Assembly (NCBI GenBank): GCA_023137655.1
Contig: JAGLOT010000049.1
Location: 1-5,359 of the forward strand
Direction: 5' to 3'
Origin: Nanobdellota archaeon
Lineage (GTDB): Archaea; Nanobdellota; Nanobdellia; Woesearchaeales; BS150m-G63
DNA: 5,359 bases
Shown: positions 1-5,359 of the stretch, in pieces
Position numbering within the stretch: position 1 is the stretch's first letter
Layout of the letters: each line of letters opens with the position of its first letter
The notes under the pieces: generated by a model
Told to the model about the DNA's origin: nothing
The model's input: the letters and a program-made list of their open reading frames with translations, nothing else
The model's database searches: none
Made by a program: the position numbers and the translations under genes

Positions 1-1
1 T

Positions 2-961
2 TATATTATGGGTAATATTTGGACCATATTTGCTTTTTCATATTTTCAATTTATTATAATTGAAATTCTTTTTGGTATTGGAATAGCTTTTGGTTCCGGA
101 TCTGTGGAGGCTTTAGTTTATGATTCTTTGAAAGAAAAGAAAAAAGAAAAACAAATGAGTAAGGTGTGGGGTTCAATAAATTATTATGCTTTAATTGCAA
201 TGGTTATTGCAGTGATTATTGGGGGATATATCTCTAGAAATCACGAACCTAAAACATTTATTTTGTTATTCTGGCTTTTTGTTTTTGGAACAACAATCGC
301 CTTTATTTTATCTTTATTAATTAAAGAGAAAAAACAGCCAAAGAAAATAAAAGAAATTAGTCCATTGGTTTTATTTAAAGAATCCACTAAACATATTTTT
401 AAAAATAAATCCTTGAGAAAAATAATTTATCTTTATGTTTTTACTATGCCATTTACCCATGTAATTATATTTCTTTTTCAACCATATTTTTTAGTTGCGG
501 GAGTTCCAAATGCTATTTGGGGTATTGTTATGGCTGCAGGAATGTTATTGAGTGCTTTTTTAGTTAAGTATGCACATTGGATTGAAGCTAAGATTGGTAT
601 GAAAAAAACAATTTTTTTAACAACTATTTTGCCAGGGGTATTTTACCTAGCTATGGCATTTATGATTGGGCCTATGATTTCTTTTATTTTGTATATTTTT
701 CTCATGGGAGTTAGTCCTTTAAGGTATCCATTATTTTCCCAATATCAAAATGATCATATTGAAAGTCATAATAGGGCAACAGTTCTATCTATAATCTCAA
801 TGATTACTGCTATTTATTTAGCAATAATGAGATTAATTTTAGGGAAGATAGCAAACACAAATTTAATCTTATCTTTTATTGTAATGGGTGGATTAATTGT
901 GGTTGGTGCAATTGCTTTTAGAATTGATGAAAAACATATTAAGGTTAATTTGAATAATTAA
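2..961 (+). CDS. Major facilitator superfamily (MFS) permease, 3' part, cut by the window edge
   Basis: Membrane transporter of unknown substrate, moving a solute or drug across the cytoplasmic membrane. The frame is open to the left edge. The ATG at 8 is probably internal, because about 80-90 residues (TM1, TM2, most of TM3) are missing compared with a usual MFS protein of about 400 residues. Counting from that Met, hydrophobic segments lie near 1-10 (end of TM3), 13-38, 57-76, 83-105, 139-165, 170-189, 201-221, 222-242, 257-279 and 285-305, i.e. TM3-TM12. A basic loop at 106-138 fits the central cytoplasmic loop between the six-helix halves. Residues 31-42 (GSVEALVYDSLK) resemble the end of TM4 in drug-efflux-like MFS proteins, and N255-R-A-T258 before TM11 is also familiar from that group. 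The family call is fairly secure; efflux is a guess. It ends 91 bp before cysS, which has its own promoter, so the two need not be co-transcribed. Confidence 0.8.
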   Translation, partial: YIMGNIWTIFAFSYFQFIIIEILFGIGIAFGSGSVEALVYDSLKEKKKEKQMSKVWGSINYYALIAMVIAVIIGGYISRNHEPKTFILLFWLFVFGTTIAFILSLLIKEKKQPKKIKEISPLVLFKESTKHIFKNKSLRKIIYLYVFTMPFTHVIIFLFQPYFLVAGVPNAIWGIVMAAGMLLSAFLVKYAHWIEAKIGMKKTIFLTTILPGVFYLAMAFMIGPMISFILYIFLMGVSPLRYPLFSQYQNDHIESHNRATVLSIISMITAIYLAIMRLILGKIANTNLILSFIVMGGLIVVGAIAFRIDEKHIKVNLNN

Positions 962-965
962 CAGA

Positions 966-982
966 GAAACATTTAAATTACT
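966..982 (+). promoter_or_regulatory. Promoter-like motif, near-duplicate of the cysS TATA region
   Basis: GAAAC-a-TTTAAAT-t-ACT starts 5 bp after the permease stop and matches the cysS promoter core at 1017-1033 in 15 of 17 positions, 51 bp upstream of it. It could be a second archaeal TATA/BRE element giving a longer cysS leader (start near 1001) or a short transcript, or a remnant of local duplication. The sequence similarity is seen directly; promoter activity is inferred. Confidence 0.3.
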
Positions 983-996
983 AGAATTTAAATTCT
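983..996. repeat. 14-bp perfect palindrome AGAATTTAAATTCT
   Basis: A perfect inverted repeat between the permease stop and the cysS promoter, about 30 bp upstream of the TATA-like box. It could be an operator half-site pair or part of a weak 3' end structure. The AT-richness makes chance plausible, and no T tract follows it to suggest a terminator. Confidence 0.25.
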
Positions 997-1016
997 GCAG
1001 ACTTAAAGATTTCAAG

Positions 1017-1030
1017 GAAACCTTTAAATA
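1017..1030 (+). promoter_or_regulatory. Archaeal-type promoter of cysS (BRE-like GAAACC plus TATA box TTTAAATA)
   Basis: The TTTAAATA box (1023-1030) is centred about 26.5 nt upstream of the cysS ATG at 1053. That is the usual distance from an archaeal TATA box to the transcription start, so transcription would begin at or next to the start codon (leaderless mRNA). The purine-rich GAAACC just upstream is in the position of a TFB recognition element. No Shine-Dalgarno precedes the ATG, which agrees. The same string TTTAAATAACTT occurs in front of valS. Confidence 0.6.
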
Positions 1031-1052
1031 ACTTAAATTGGTATTTCTGTCC

Positions 1053-2438
1053 ATGATTAAAATTTACAATACATTAACAAGGAAGAAAGAAGAATTTAAG
1101 CCAGTTAAGAAGGGAGAAGTTGGATTATACAGTTGTGGGCCTACAGTATACAATTATGTTCATATTGGAAATTTAAGGGCATATATATTTGTGGATTTAT
1201 TGAAAAGATACCTAGTATACAGGGGATTTAAAGTAAACCATGTTATGAATATAACAGATGTTGATGATAAAACTATTCGAGATTCTCAAAAAGAAAAAAA
1301 ATCATTAAAAGAATTCACAGAATTTTATACAAAAGAATTTTTGAAAGATTTAGAAAAGTTAAACATTTTACCTGCAGATTTAATGCCTAGGGCAACAGAG
1401 TCAGTTGATGGCATGGTAAAATTAATTAAGGTATTATTAGCAAAAGGTTTTGCATATAAAACAGAAAAAGGAGATATTTATTTTAAAATTTCTAAGTTTA
1501 AAGATTATGGTAAGCTGGCCTTAATTGATCCAGATAAATTAAAACAGAATGCAGCTGGAAGGTTGGAAGATGAGTATGATAAGGAAGATGCGAGAGATTT
1601 TGCCTTATGGAAAAATTATAATGAAACAGATGGAGATGTTTTCTGGGAAACAGATTTAGGTAAGGGTAGACCTGGCTGGCATATTGAATGTAGTGTAATG
1701 TCTAAACAAGCATTGGGCCAACCATTTGACATTCATACAGGGGGTGTAGATTTAGTATTTCCCCATCATACAAATGAAATAGCACAATCAGAATGTGCAT
1801 ATGGTAAGAAATTTGTAAATTACTGGTTGCACAATGAACATTTACTTGTAAATGGACAAAAGATGAGTAAAAGCAAAGGTAATTTTTATACTTTAAAAGA
1901 TTTGAAAAAATACAAACCAGAGGCAATAAGATTTGAATTATTAAGAACTCATTATAGGACTAAATTAGATTTTAGGGAAGATGAATTAGAACAAATTCCA
2001 AATACTTTACAGAAGTTTTATGATTTTATGATTAAGTTAAAAGAGGCAGATGGTAACTGCAAAAAGATAGATTCTGTAGATTCTTTGATTGATAAGGCAA
2101 AGGAAGATTTTGAAACTGCAATGGATGATGATTTGAATATTTCTAGTGGGTTAGCTGCTATTTTTGAATTTATGACAGAAATCAATAAGATTATGGATAA
2201 ATTAAGTAAAGAAGATGCTAAAAATGTAAAAGATACAATGAATAGTTTTGATTCTGTCCTGAGTATAATGAAGCAAGAAGATGAAATTCCTGCAGAGATT
2301 ATGAAAGTTGTTAAAGAAAGGGAAATAGCAAGAAAAGAACTTGATTGGGCTAAATCTGATAGGTTGAGATCGGAACTCAATAAGTTAGGTTATCACGTCG
2401 AGGATAGCAAAAAAGGGAGTAGAGTTAAAAGATTGTGA
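1053..2438 (+). CDS. cysS: Cysteinyl-tRNA synthetase (CysRS)
   Basis: Class I aminoacyl-tRNA synthetase; it attaches cysteine to tRNA-Cys with ATP in the cytoplasm. The 461-residue protein is full length (E. coli CysRS is also 461). Visible signatures are C28 in YSCGPTVYNYVHIGN, the HIGN nucleotide motif at 37-40, NITDVDDK at 66-73, GRPGWHIECSVMS at 205-217, IHTGGVDLVFPHH at 227-239 and KMSKS at 270-274. The zinc ligands that select cysteine, by homology, are C28, C213, H238 and E242, all present. The C-terminal helical anticodon-binding part ends in the typical AR.ELDWAKSDRLRSEL pattern (about 426-441). ATG 1053 was chosen over an in-frame TTG at 1038 because the family starts M-[IL]-K-[IL]-Y-N-T and the TATA box fits it. 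The TGA stop lies inside a 9-bp hairpin. No key residue is missing. It is expressed from its own leaderless-type promoter. Confidence 0.97.
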   Translation: MIKIYNTLTRKKEEFKPVKKGEVGLYSCGPTVYNYVHIGNLRAYIFVDLLKRYLVYRGFKVNHVMNITDVDDKTIRDSQKEKKSLKEFTEFYTKEFLKDLEKLNILPADLMPRATESVDGMVKLIKVLLAKGFAYKTEKGDIYFKISKFKDYGKLALIDPDKLKQNAAGRLEDEYDKEDARDFALWKNYNETDGDVFWETDLGKGRPGWHIECSVMSKQALGQPFDIHTGGVDLVFPHHTNEIAQSECAYGKKFVNYWLHNEHLLVNGQKMSKSKGNFYTLKDLKKYKPEAIRFELLRTHYRTKLDFREDELEQIPNTLQKFYDFMIKLKEADGNCKKIDSVDSLIDKAKEDFETAMDDDLNISSGLAAIFEFMTEINKIMDKLSKEDAKNVKDTMNSFDSVLSIMKQEDEIPAEIMKVVKEREIARKELDWAKSDRLRSELNKLGYHVEDSKKGSRVKRL

Positions 2439-2449
2439 TGACAATCTTT
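2428..2449 (+). terminator. 9-bp hairpin spanning the cysS stop codon
   Basis: AAAGATTGT (2428-2436) pairs perfectly with ACAATCTTT (2441-2449) around the loop GATG. The TGA stop begins at the last base of the left arm. No T run follows directly; the nearest is TTTTT at 2511-2515. It is therefore not a classical intrinsic terminator and may instead be a 3' end stability structure. The pairing is seen directly; the role is inferred. Confidence 0.4.
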
Positions 2450-2503
2450 AAGGGATTAAAAAGATTATAGAAAGATTATCTCTAAAATATTAAAAGATTA
2501 TAG
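2450..2503. repeat. Cluster of short AAAGATTAT direct repeats
   Basis: AAAGATTAT occurs at 2460, 2471 and 2493, steps of 11 and 22 bp; two copies extend to AAAGATTATAG. A diverged copy, AAGGGATTAA, lies at 2450-2459, and a GATT also occurs in the hairpin arm at 2431. The spacing is near one and two helical turns, as in multi-site protein binding regions. The low-complexity AT background makes chance or slippage possible. Confidence 0.35.
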
Positions 2504-2554
2504 GGTGTCATTTTTAAAATTTAAAACGAATTTAATTCTTAAATAAAGCATATC

Positions 2555-2562
2555 TTTATAAA
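2555..2562 (+). promoter_or_regulatory. Probable TATA box (TTTATAAA) of the zinc-ribbon gene
   Basis: It is centred about 61 nt upstream of the ATG at 2620. With the usual archaeal spacing of 26-27 nt, transcription would start near 2585, giving a leader of about 35 nt. That leader contains an inverted repeat and a strong Shine-Dalgarno, which is consistent. Other AT-rich strings nearby (for example 2539-2546) leave the exact box uncertain. Confidence 0.45.
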
Positions 2563-2589
2563 TTAATAATCTGTTTCTTTAAGCATTAG

Positions 2590-2600
2590 GGATAATATCC
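2590..2600 (+). promoter_or_regulatory. Small inverted repeat GGATA-A-TATCC in the leader of the zinc-ribbon gene
   Basis: A perfect 5+1+5 palindrome ending 5 bases before the Shine-Dalgarno. It cannot form an RNA hairpin without opening bases for a loop, so a DNA operator is more likely than an RNA switch. Because it sits just after the predicted transcription start, a bound repressor could block the promoter. This is inference from position only. Confidence 0.25.
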
Positions 2601-2605
2601 TATAC

Positions 2606-2611
2606 AGGAGG
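2606..2611 (+). promoter_or_regulatory. Strong Shine-Dalgarno AGGAGG of the zinc-ribbon gene
   Basis: AGGAGG is followed by an 8-nt spacer and the ATG at 2620, an optimal arrangement that fixes this start. It stands out because cysS and valS have no Shine-Dalgarno at all. Confidence 0.85.
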
Positions 2612-2619
2612 AATATATA

Positions 2620-2811
2620 ATGGGAGAATTTAATGGAGAAAGAAGAGGATCTTTCAATAATAATAGAGGGCCAAGAAGAGATTTTGGACCAAAAGAAATG
2701 CATAAAGCTGTCTGTGCAGACTGTGGTAAAGAATGTGAAGTACCATTTAAACCATCAGAAGATAGACCAGTTTATTGTCAAGAGTGTTATAGAAAAAAGA
2801 AAGGATTTTAA
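2620..2811 (+). CDS. Small CxxC-x17-CxxC zinc-ribbon protein with an Arg/Gly/Asn-rich N-terminus
   Basis: A 63-residue protein. C32-A-D-C35 and C53-Q-E-C56 are separated by exactly 17 residues, which matches the family I know as the CxxC-x17-CxxC domain (zinc-ribbon-like, function not established). A fifth cysteine is C39. The four paired cysteines very probably bind one zinc ion; residues 41-52 (VPFKPSEDRPVY) form the linker. Residues 1-25 are disordered-looking and rich in R, G and N, resembling RGG-like RNA-binding tails, and the C-terminus is basic (RKKKGF). A nucleic-acid or ribosome-associated role is therefore plausible but not shown. The start is fixed by AGGAGG 8 nt upstream. It has its own probable promoter and a T-tract terminator, so it looks monocistronic. 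Its last codons overlap the probable 3' end of the converging valS transcript. The coding call is secure: strong ribosome binding site, exact motif, family-like length. Confidence 0.88.
   Translation: MGEFNGERRGSFNNNRGPRRDFGPKEMHKAVCADCGKECEVPFKPSEDRPVYCQECYRKKKGF
2791..2804 (-). terminator. Possible valS 3' end: first T tract on the minus strand
   Basis: Read on the minus strand this is CCTTTCTTTTTTCT, the first T run met after the valS stop at 2849; the 44 bases in between have none. If it is used, the valS mRNA ends about 50 nt past its stop and is antisense to the last codons of the zinc-ribbon gene. The six T opposite 2793-2798 are a modest signal. Confidence 0.35.
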
Positions 2812-2829
2812 TTTTATTATAATCACTAA

Positions 2830-2858
2830 TTTTTTTAATTTATCTTTTTTATTTTTTT
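2830..2858 (+). terminator. T-tract terminator after the zinc-ribbon gene
   Basis: Runs of 7, 6 and 7 T (2830-2836, 2845-2850, 2852-2858) begin 19 nt after the stop codon. No strong hairpin precedes them. Oligo-T tracts alone are the usual termination signal of archaeal RNA polymerase. The last run lies within the final codons of valS on the opposite strand, which read as Lys codons there. Confidence 0.6.
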
Positions 2859-5320
2859 ATACTTATTTTTAATTCGCCCAAATCAATAGTCCCTTTATCT
2901 GAGAATTTAATTTCCTTTAATTTTAATGTGTTCTTTAAGTCTTCTAAAGCAGGTTTTAATTTTTCTTGTAATTCTTTATCTGCTTTGATTTCTAATAAAG
3001 ATAGTTCTTCCTTCAAAGATAATTGATTTTGAGATTTGAACTTTCTAACTTCAGAAATAATATTAATGATTAAGTCTCCAGTTTTCTCAATATCTTCATC
3101 AATTAATTTTTTATCAAATTTAGGCCAGGGACTTAAATGAATACTTTTAAGTTGTTCATTCTTAGCAAAATATGATTGATATATTTCTTCAGTTATGTGT
3201 GGCATAACAGGTGCCATTAATTTTAAAACTGTTAATAATGAATAAGACAAACAATATTGTGCAGATTCTTTTTCTTTTGCTTCTGCATTGTAAAGTTTAT
3301 GTTTAACAATTTCTAAATAGTTGTCGCAGAAGGATTGCCAGAAAAATTTTTCTGTATCCATCTTATTTCTCATGAAGTTATGTTCTTCATAAGCTTCTGT
3401 GCTAATTTTAATGGTTCTATTTAATTTAGATAAAAGCCATTTATCCATTAAGGATAAATCTGGTTTTTTATGAAGAGTTTGCTCTTCTTTTTCAGTTTTT
3501 TTGTAATCTTCTAAATTCATAAATACAAATTTAGATGCATTCCATAATTTATTACAAAATTTATGTCCTGTTACAAGGTCTTTTTCTTGGAATGCTAAAT
3601 CATCTCCAAGTTTACATCCTGCTGCCATAAATCTCAATGAGTCTGCAGAGTATTTGTCAATCATACCTTGAGGTTCAATTATGTTACCTTTACTTTTTGA
3701 CATTTTCTTTCCTTTTGGATCAAGCATCCATCCATTGATGAAGCAATCGTTCCAAGGAAGCATGTTAAAATGAAGTTTTGATTTAACAACTGTATTGAAA
3801 AGCCAGAATGAAATTATGTCATGGCCCTGAGGTCTTAAACTCATAGGATTATTAATTAATTCATTGTAGCAAGGTTTGCCTTTAAATAATTCTTTAACAA
3901 TTGTAGGTGTTAATGAAGATGTTGCCCAAGTATTGATTATATCTTTTTCTGGAATAAATTCTGTGCTATTACAATTAGGACATTTGTCAACTGGAGGTTT
4001 ATCAACCAATGGGTCTACAGGTAAATCTTTTTCTTTTGCGACAATTACTTCATCACATTTTTTACAATACCAAACAGGGAATGGAATTCCAAATGGGATT
4101 TGTCTTGATATACACCAATCCCATGCTAAACCATTAACCCAATTATCATATCTATTTTTCATATGTTTAGGGTACCAATTTAATTTGTCGCCCCATTTTA
4201 ACATATCTTCTTTTATGTTTAAATATTTGATAAACCATTGTTTAGAATGAATAAATTCAATTGGAGTTCCACATCTTTCGTGAACATTAACTGCATGTTT
4301 CAAAGGTTTTTGATTTTTGAGTAGGTTATTTTCTTTTAAATCTTTGATAATTTCTTTTCTTGCTTCTTCTGGTTTCATATTTTCATATTTACCAGATAAA
4401 CTACTCATTCTACCATTAATTGAAATTGCTTCTTTGATTGGAAGGTTGTGTGCTTTTTGCCATTCCATATCTGTTTGGTCTCCGAAGGTGCAACACATAA
4501 CTGCACCGCTTCCTTTTTCTGGGTTTGCTTTCTCATCTGTTAAGATTGGAACTTCAAAATCAAATAGCGGAACTTTTGCTTTTTTGCCTATAATATCTTT
4601 GTATCTTTTGTCTGATTTGTTTACAAAAACACAAACACAGGCTGGTAAAAGTTCTGGACGAGTTGTTGAAATTATTAAATCTTGATTTCCAATTTTGAAA
4701 ACAATGTCATTAAATATTGTGTTTTTATCCACATCTTCAAGCTCTACTTGTGCGATTGTTGTTTGGCATTTCGTACACCACAGCGAGGGACATTCTGTTC
4801 TATATTCTCTTCCCATTTTGTATAAATCTATAAAACTCTTTTGAGAAATTCTTCTTGACCTTCTATCTATTGTTGAATAAAAAATATCCCAATCTGCTGA
4901 AATCCCTAGCCTTTTTGCATCGTTTAAAAATTGTGGAATAAATTCTTCTTTAATGGTTTTTTGACAAAGCTCTATAAATTCCTCCCTTGTCATGTCTTTG
5001 GAATTTACTTTTTTTTCTTTTTCTACCAATTTTAGCGTTGGCAATCCATTATTATCTGTTCCAAATGGATTCAGAACATTAAAACCCTTCATTCGCTTGT
5101 ATCTCGCAATAAAATCTTGTTGTGCGTCACCGAATACGTGTCCCATATGAAGTCGTCCTGAAATTGTTGGGGGTGGTGTATCAAATGAGAAAATTTCTTT
5201 TTCTGTATTAGTCGTATTAAATTTGAATATTTTTTCTTTTTCCCAAAATTGCATTATTCTTGGTTCAACTTCTGTAAAATCATAACCTTTTTTCTTGGGT
5301 TTTTGTTGGGTTTTTGTCAT
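2849..5320 (-). CDS. valS: Valyl-tRNA synthetase (ValRS), archaeal type
   Basis: Class I synthetase that charges tRNA-Val with valine and hydrolyses mischarged Thr-tRNA-Val. The 823-residue protein is complete. In order: basic tail 1-12; catalytic fold with HMGH at 58-61 and FGTDNNGLPT at 86-95; a Cys cluster C177/C182/C185; the editing (CP1) domain with STTRPELLPAC at 218-228 and GSGAVMCCTFGDQTD at 270-284; a zinc ribbon C419/C422/C447/C450; INTWATSSLTP at 462-472; KMSKS at 539-543; an anticodon-binding helical domain from about 623 to 745; and a short C-terminal region. The WATSSLTP and MCCTFGDQTD wording is that of archaeal (and rickettsial) ValRS rather than common bacterial ValRS, which has DTWFSSAL. 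LeuRS and IleRS are excluded by these motifs. ATG 5320 was chosen because the family-typical EPRIMQFWEKEKIF begins by residue 19 and a TATA box lies 24 nt upstream. It has no Shine-Dalgarno. It converges with the zinc-ribbon gene, 37 bp apart. Confidence 0.97.
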   Translation of the reverse strand: MTKTQQKPKKKGYDFTEVEPRIMQFWEKEKIFKFNTTNTEKEIFSFDTPPPTISGRLHMGHVFGDAQQDFIARYKRMKGFNVLNPFGTDNNGLPTLKLVEKEKKVNSKDMTREEFIELCQKTIKEEFIPQFLNDAKRLGISADWDIFYSTIDRRSRRISQKSFIDLYKMGREYRTECPSLWCTKCQTTIAQVELEDVDKNTIFNDIVFKIGNQDLIISTTRPELLPACVCVFVNKSDKRYKDIIGKKAKVPLFDFEVPILTDEKANPEKGSGAVMCCTFGDQTDMEWQKAHNLPIKEAISINGRMSSLSGKYENMKPEEARKEIIKDLKENNLLKNQKPLKHAVNVHERCGTPIEFIHSKQWFIKYLNIKEDMLKWGDKLNWYPKHMKNRYDNWVNGLAWDWCISRQIPFGIPFPVWYCKKCDEVIVAKEKDLPVDPLVDKPPVDKCPNCNSTEFIPEKDIINTWATSSLTPTIVKELFKGKPCYNELINNPMSLRPQGHDIISFWLFNTVVKSKLHFNMLPWNDCFINGWMLDPKGKKMSKSKGNIIEPQGMIDKYSADSLRFMAAGCKLGDDLAFQEKDLVTGHKFCNKLWNASKFVFMNLEDYKKTEKEEQTLHKKPDLSLMDKWLLSKLNRTIKISTEAYEEHNFMRNKMDTEKFFWQSFCDNYLEIVKHKLYNAEAKEKESAQYCLSYSLLTVLKLMAPVMPHITEEIYQSYFAKNEQLKSIHLSPWPKFDKKLIDEDIEKTGDLIINIISEVRKFKSQNQLSLKEELSLLEIKADKELQEKLKPALEDLKNTLKLKEIKFSDKGTIDLGELKISIKK

Positions 5321-5335
5321 ACTAATGGAAACGGG

Positions 5336-5347
5336 AAGTTATTTAAA
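5336..5347 (-). promoter_or_regulatory. Archaeal-type promoter of valS (TTTAAATAACTT)
   Basis: On the minus strand TTTAAATA (5347 down to 5340) is centred about 23.5 nt upstream of the valS ATG, placing transcription start at or very near the start codon. No Shine-Dalgarno is present, so a leaderless mRNA is likely. The 12-base string is identical to the one before cysS (1023-1034). The region further upstream leaves the window after 12 bases. Confidence 0.55.
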
Positions 5348-5359
5348 AAAGTGTTGATT

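Noticed and set aside
8..961. ATG at 8 as the true start of the permease
   Set aside because: The frame is open through the window edge, and the protein from this Met lacks TM1-TM2 and most of TM3. It also has no visible ribosome binding site, so it is almost certainly an internal Met.
1038..1052. TTG at 1038 as the cysS start, adding five residues
   Set aside because: CysRS proteins normally begin at M-[IL]-K-[IL]-Y-N-T, which is the ATG at 1053. The TATA box spacing also fits 1053.
1702..2380. Two minus-strand open frames inside cysS (1702-1926 and 2018-2380)
   Set aside because: They lie opposite a fully conserved synthetase gene, have no ribosome binding site or recognisable domain, and look like antisense shadows.
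2591..2596. GATAAT as a bacterial -10 box for the zinc-ribbon gene
   Set aside because: No TTGACA-like -35 is found at 16-18 bp spacing, and the other genes in the window point to archaeal promoters.
2439..2619. Possible tRNA, riboswitch or CRISPR in the longest intergenic gap
   Set aside because: No cloverleaf-compatible GTTC/T-loop pattern, no long repeat-spacer structure and very low GC. Only short repeats and the promoter/leader elements are visible.
2633..2872. Overlapping 79-codon plus-strand frame over the zinc-ribbon gene
   Set aside because: It is in another frame, with low-complexity Phe/Ile-rich residues at its end from the T tracts. The 2620 frame has AGGAGG and the exact zinc motif.
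3876..4685. Two plus-strand open frames inside valS (3876-4250 and 4317-4685)
   Set aside because: They are complementary to conserved ValRS motifs and zinc-ribbon codons, with no independent coding signals.

Overview
This AT-rich window carries four protein genes and their short intergenic regions. I see no RNA gene, mobile element or CRISPR array. It most likely comes from a low-GC archaeon, and a DPANN-type lineage such as Woesearchaeota or Pacearchaeota would fit. Three things point that way. The valyl-tRNA synthetase is of the archaeal type. Archaeal TATA-like boxes (TTTAAATA) sit about 24-27 nt upstream of two start codons that have no Shine-Dalgarno sequence, as expected for leaderless mRNAs. 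The small CxxC-x17-CxxC protein is, as I recall, common in DPANN archaea and candidate-phyla bacteria. TGA serves as a stop (cysS), which argues against TGA recoding. The lineage is inferred: archaeal-type ValRS also occurs in some bacteria.

Layout. From the left edge to 961 (+) lies the 3' part of a major facilitator superfamily permease, entering the window at about TM3. A 91-bp AT-rich gap holds a near-duplicated promoter-like motif and leads into cysS (1053-2438, +), a complete cysteinyl-tRNA synthetase. A 181-bp gap follows, with a hairpin at the cysS stop codon, a GATTA-rich repeat stretch and the promoter and leader of a 63-codon zinc-ribbon gene (2620-2811, +). After a 37-bp T-rich convergent junction comes valS (2849-5320, -), a complete valyl-tRNA synthetase whose promoter is at the right edge. 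No gene-free stretch exceeds 300 bases.

The two synthetases charge tRNA-Cys and tRNA-Val for translation. They are not in one operon, but they share an identical 12-base promoter-linked string, TTTAAATAACTT, at nearly the same distance from ATG. The zinc-ribbon gene looks different: a further-upstream TATA-like box, a leader of about 35 nt and a strong AGGAGG Shine-Dalgarno. So leaderless and leadered initiation appear side by side. I see no multi-gene undescribed system. The small zinc-ribbon protein, whose function I do not know, and the promoter architecture most deserve a second look.
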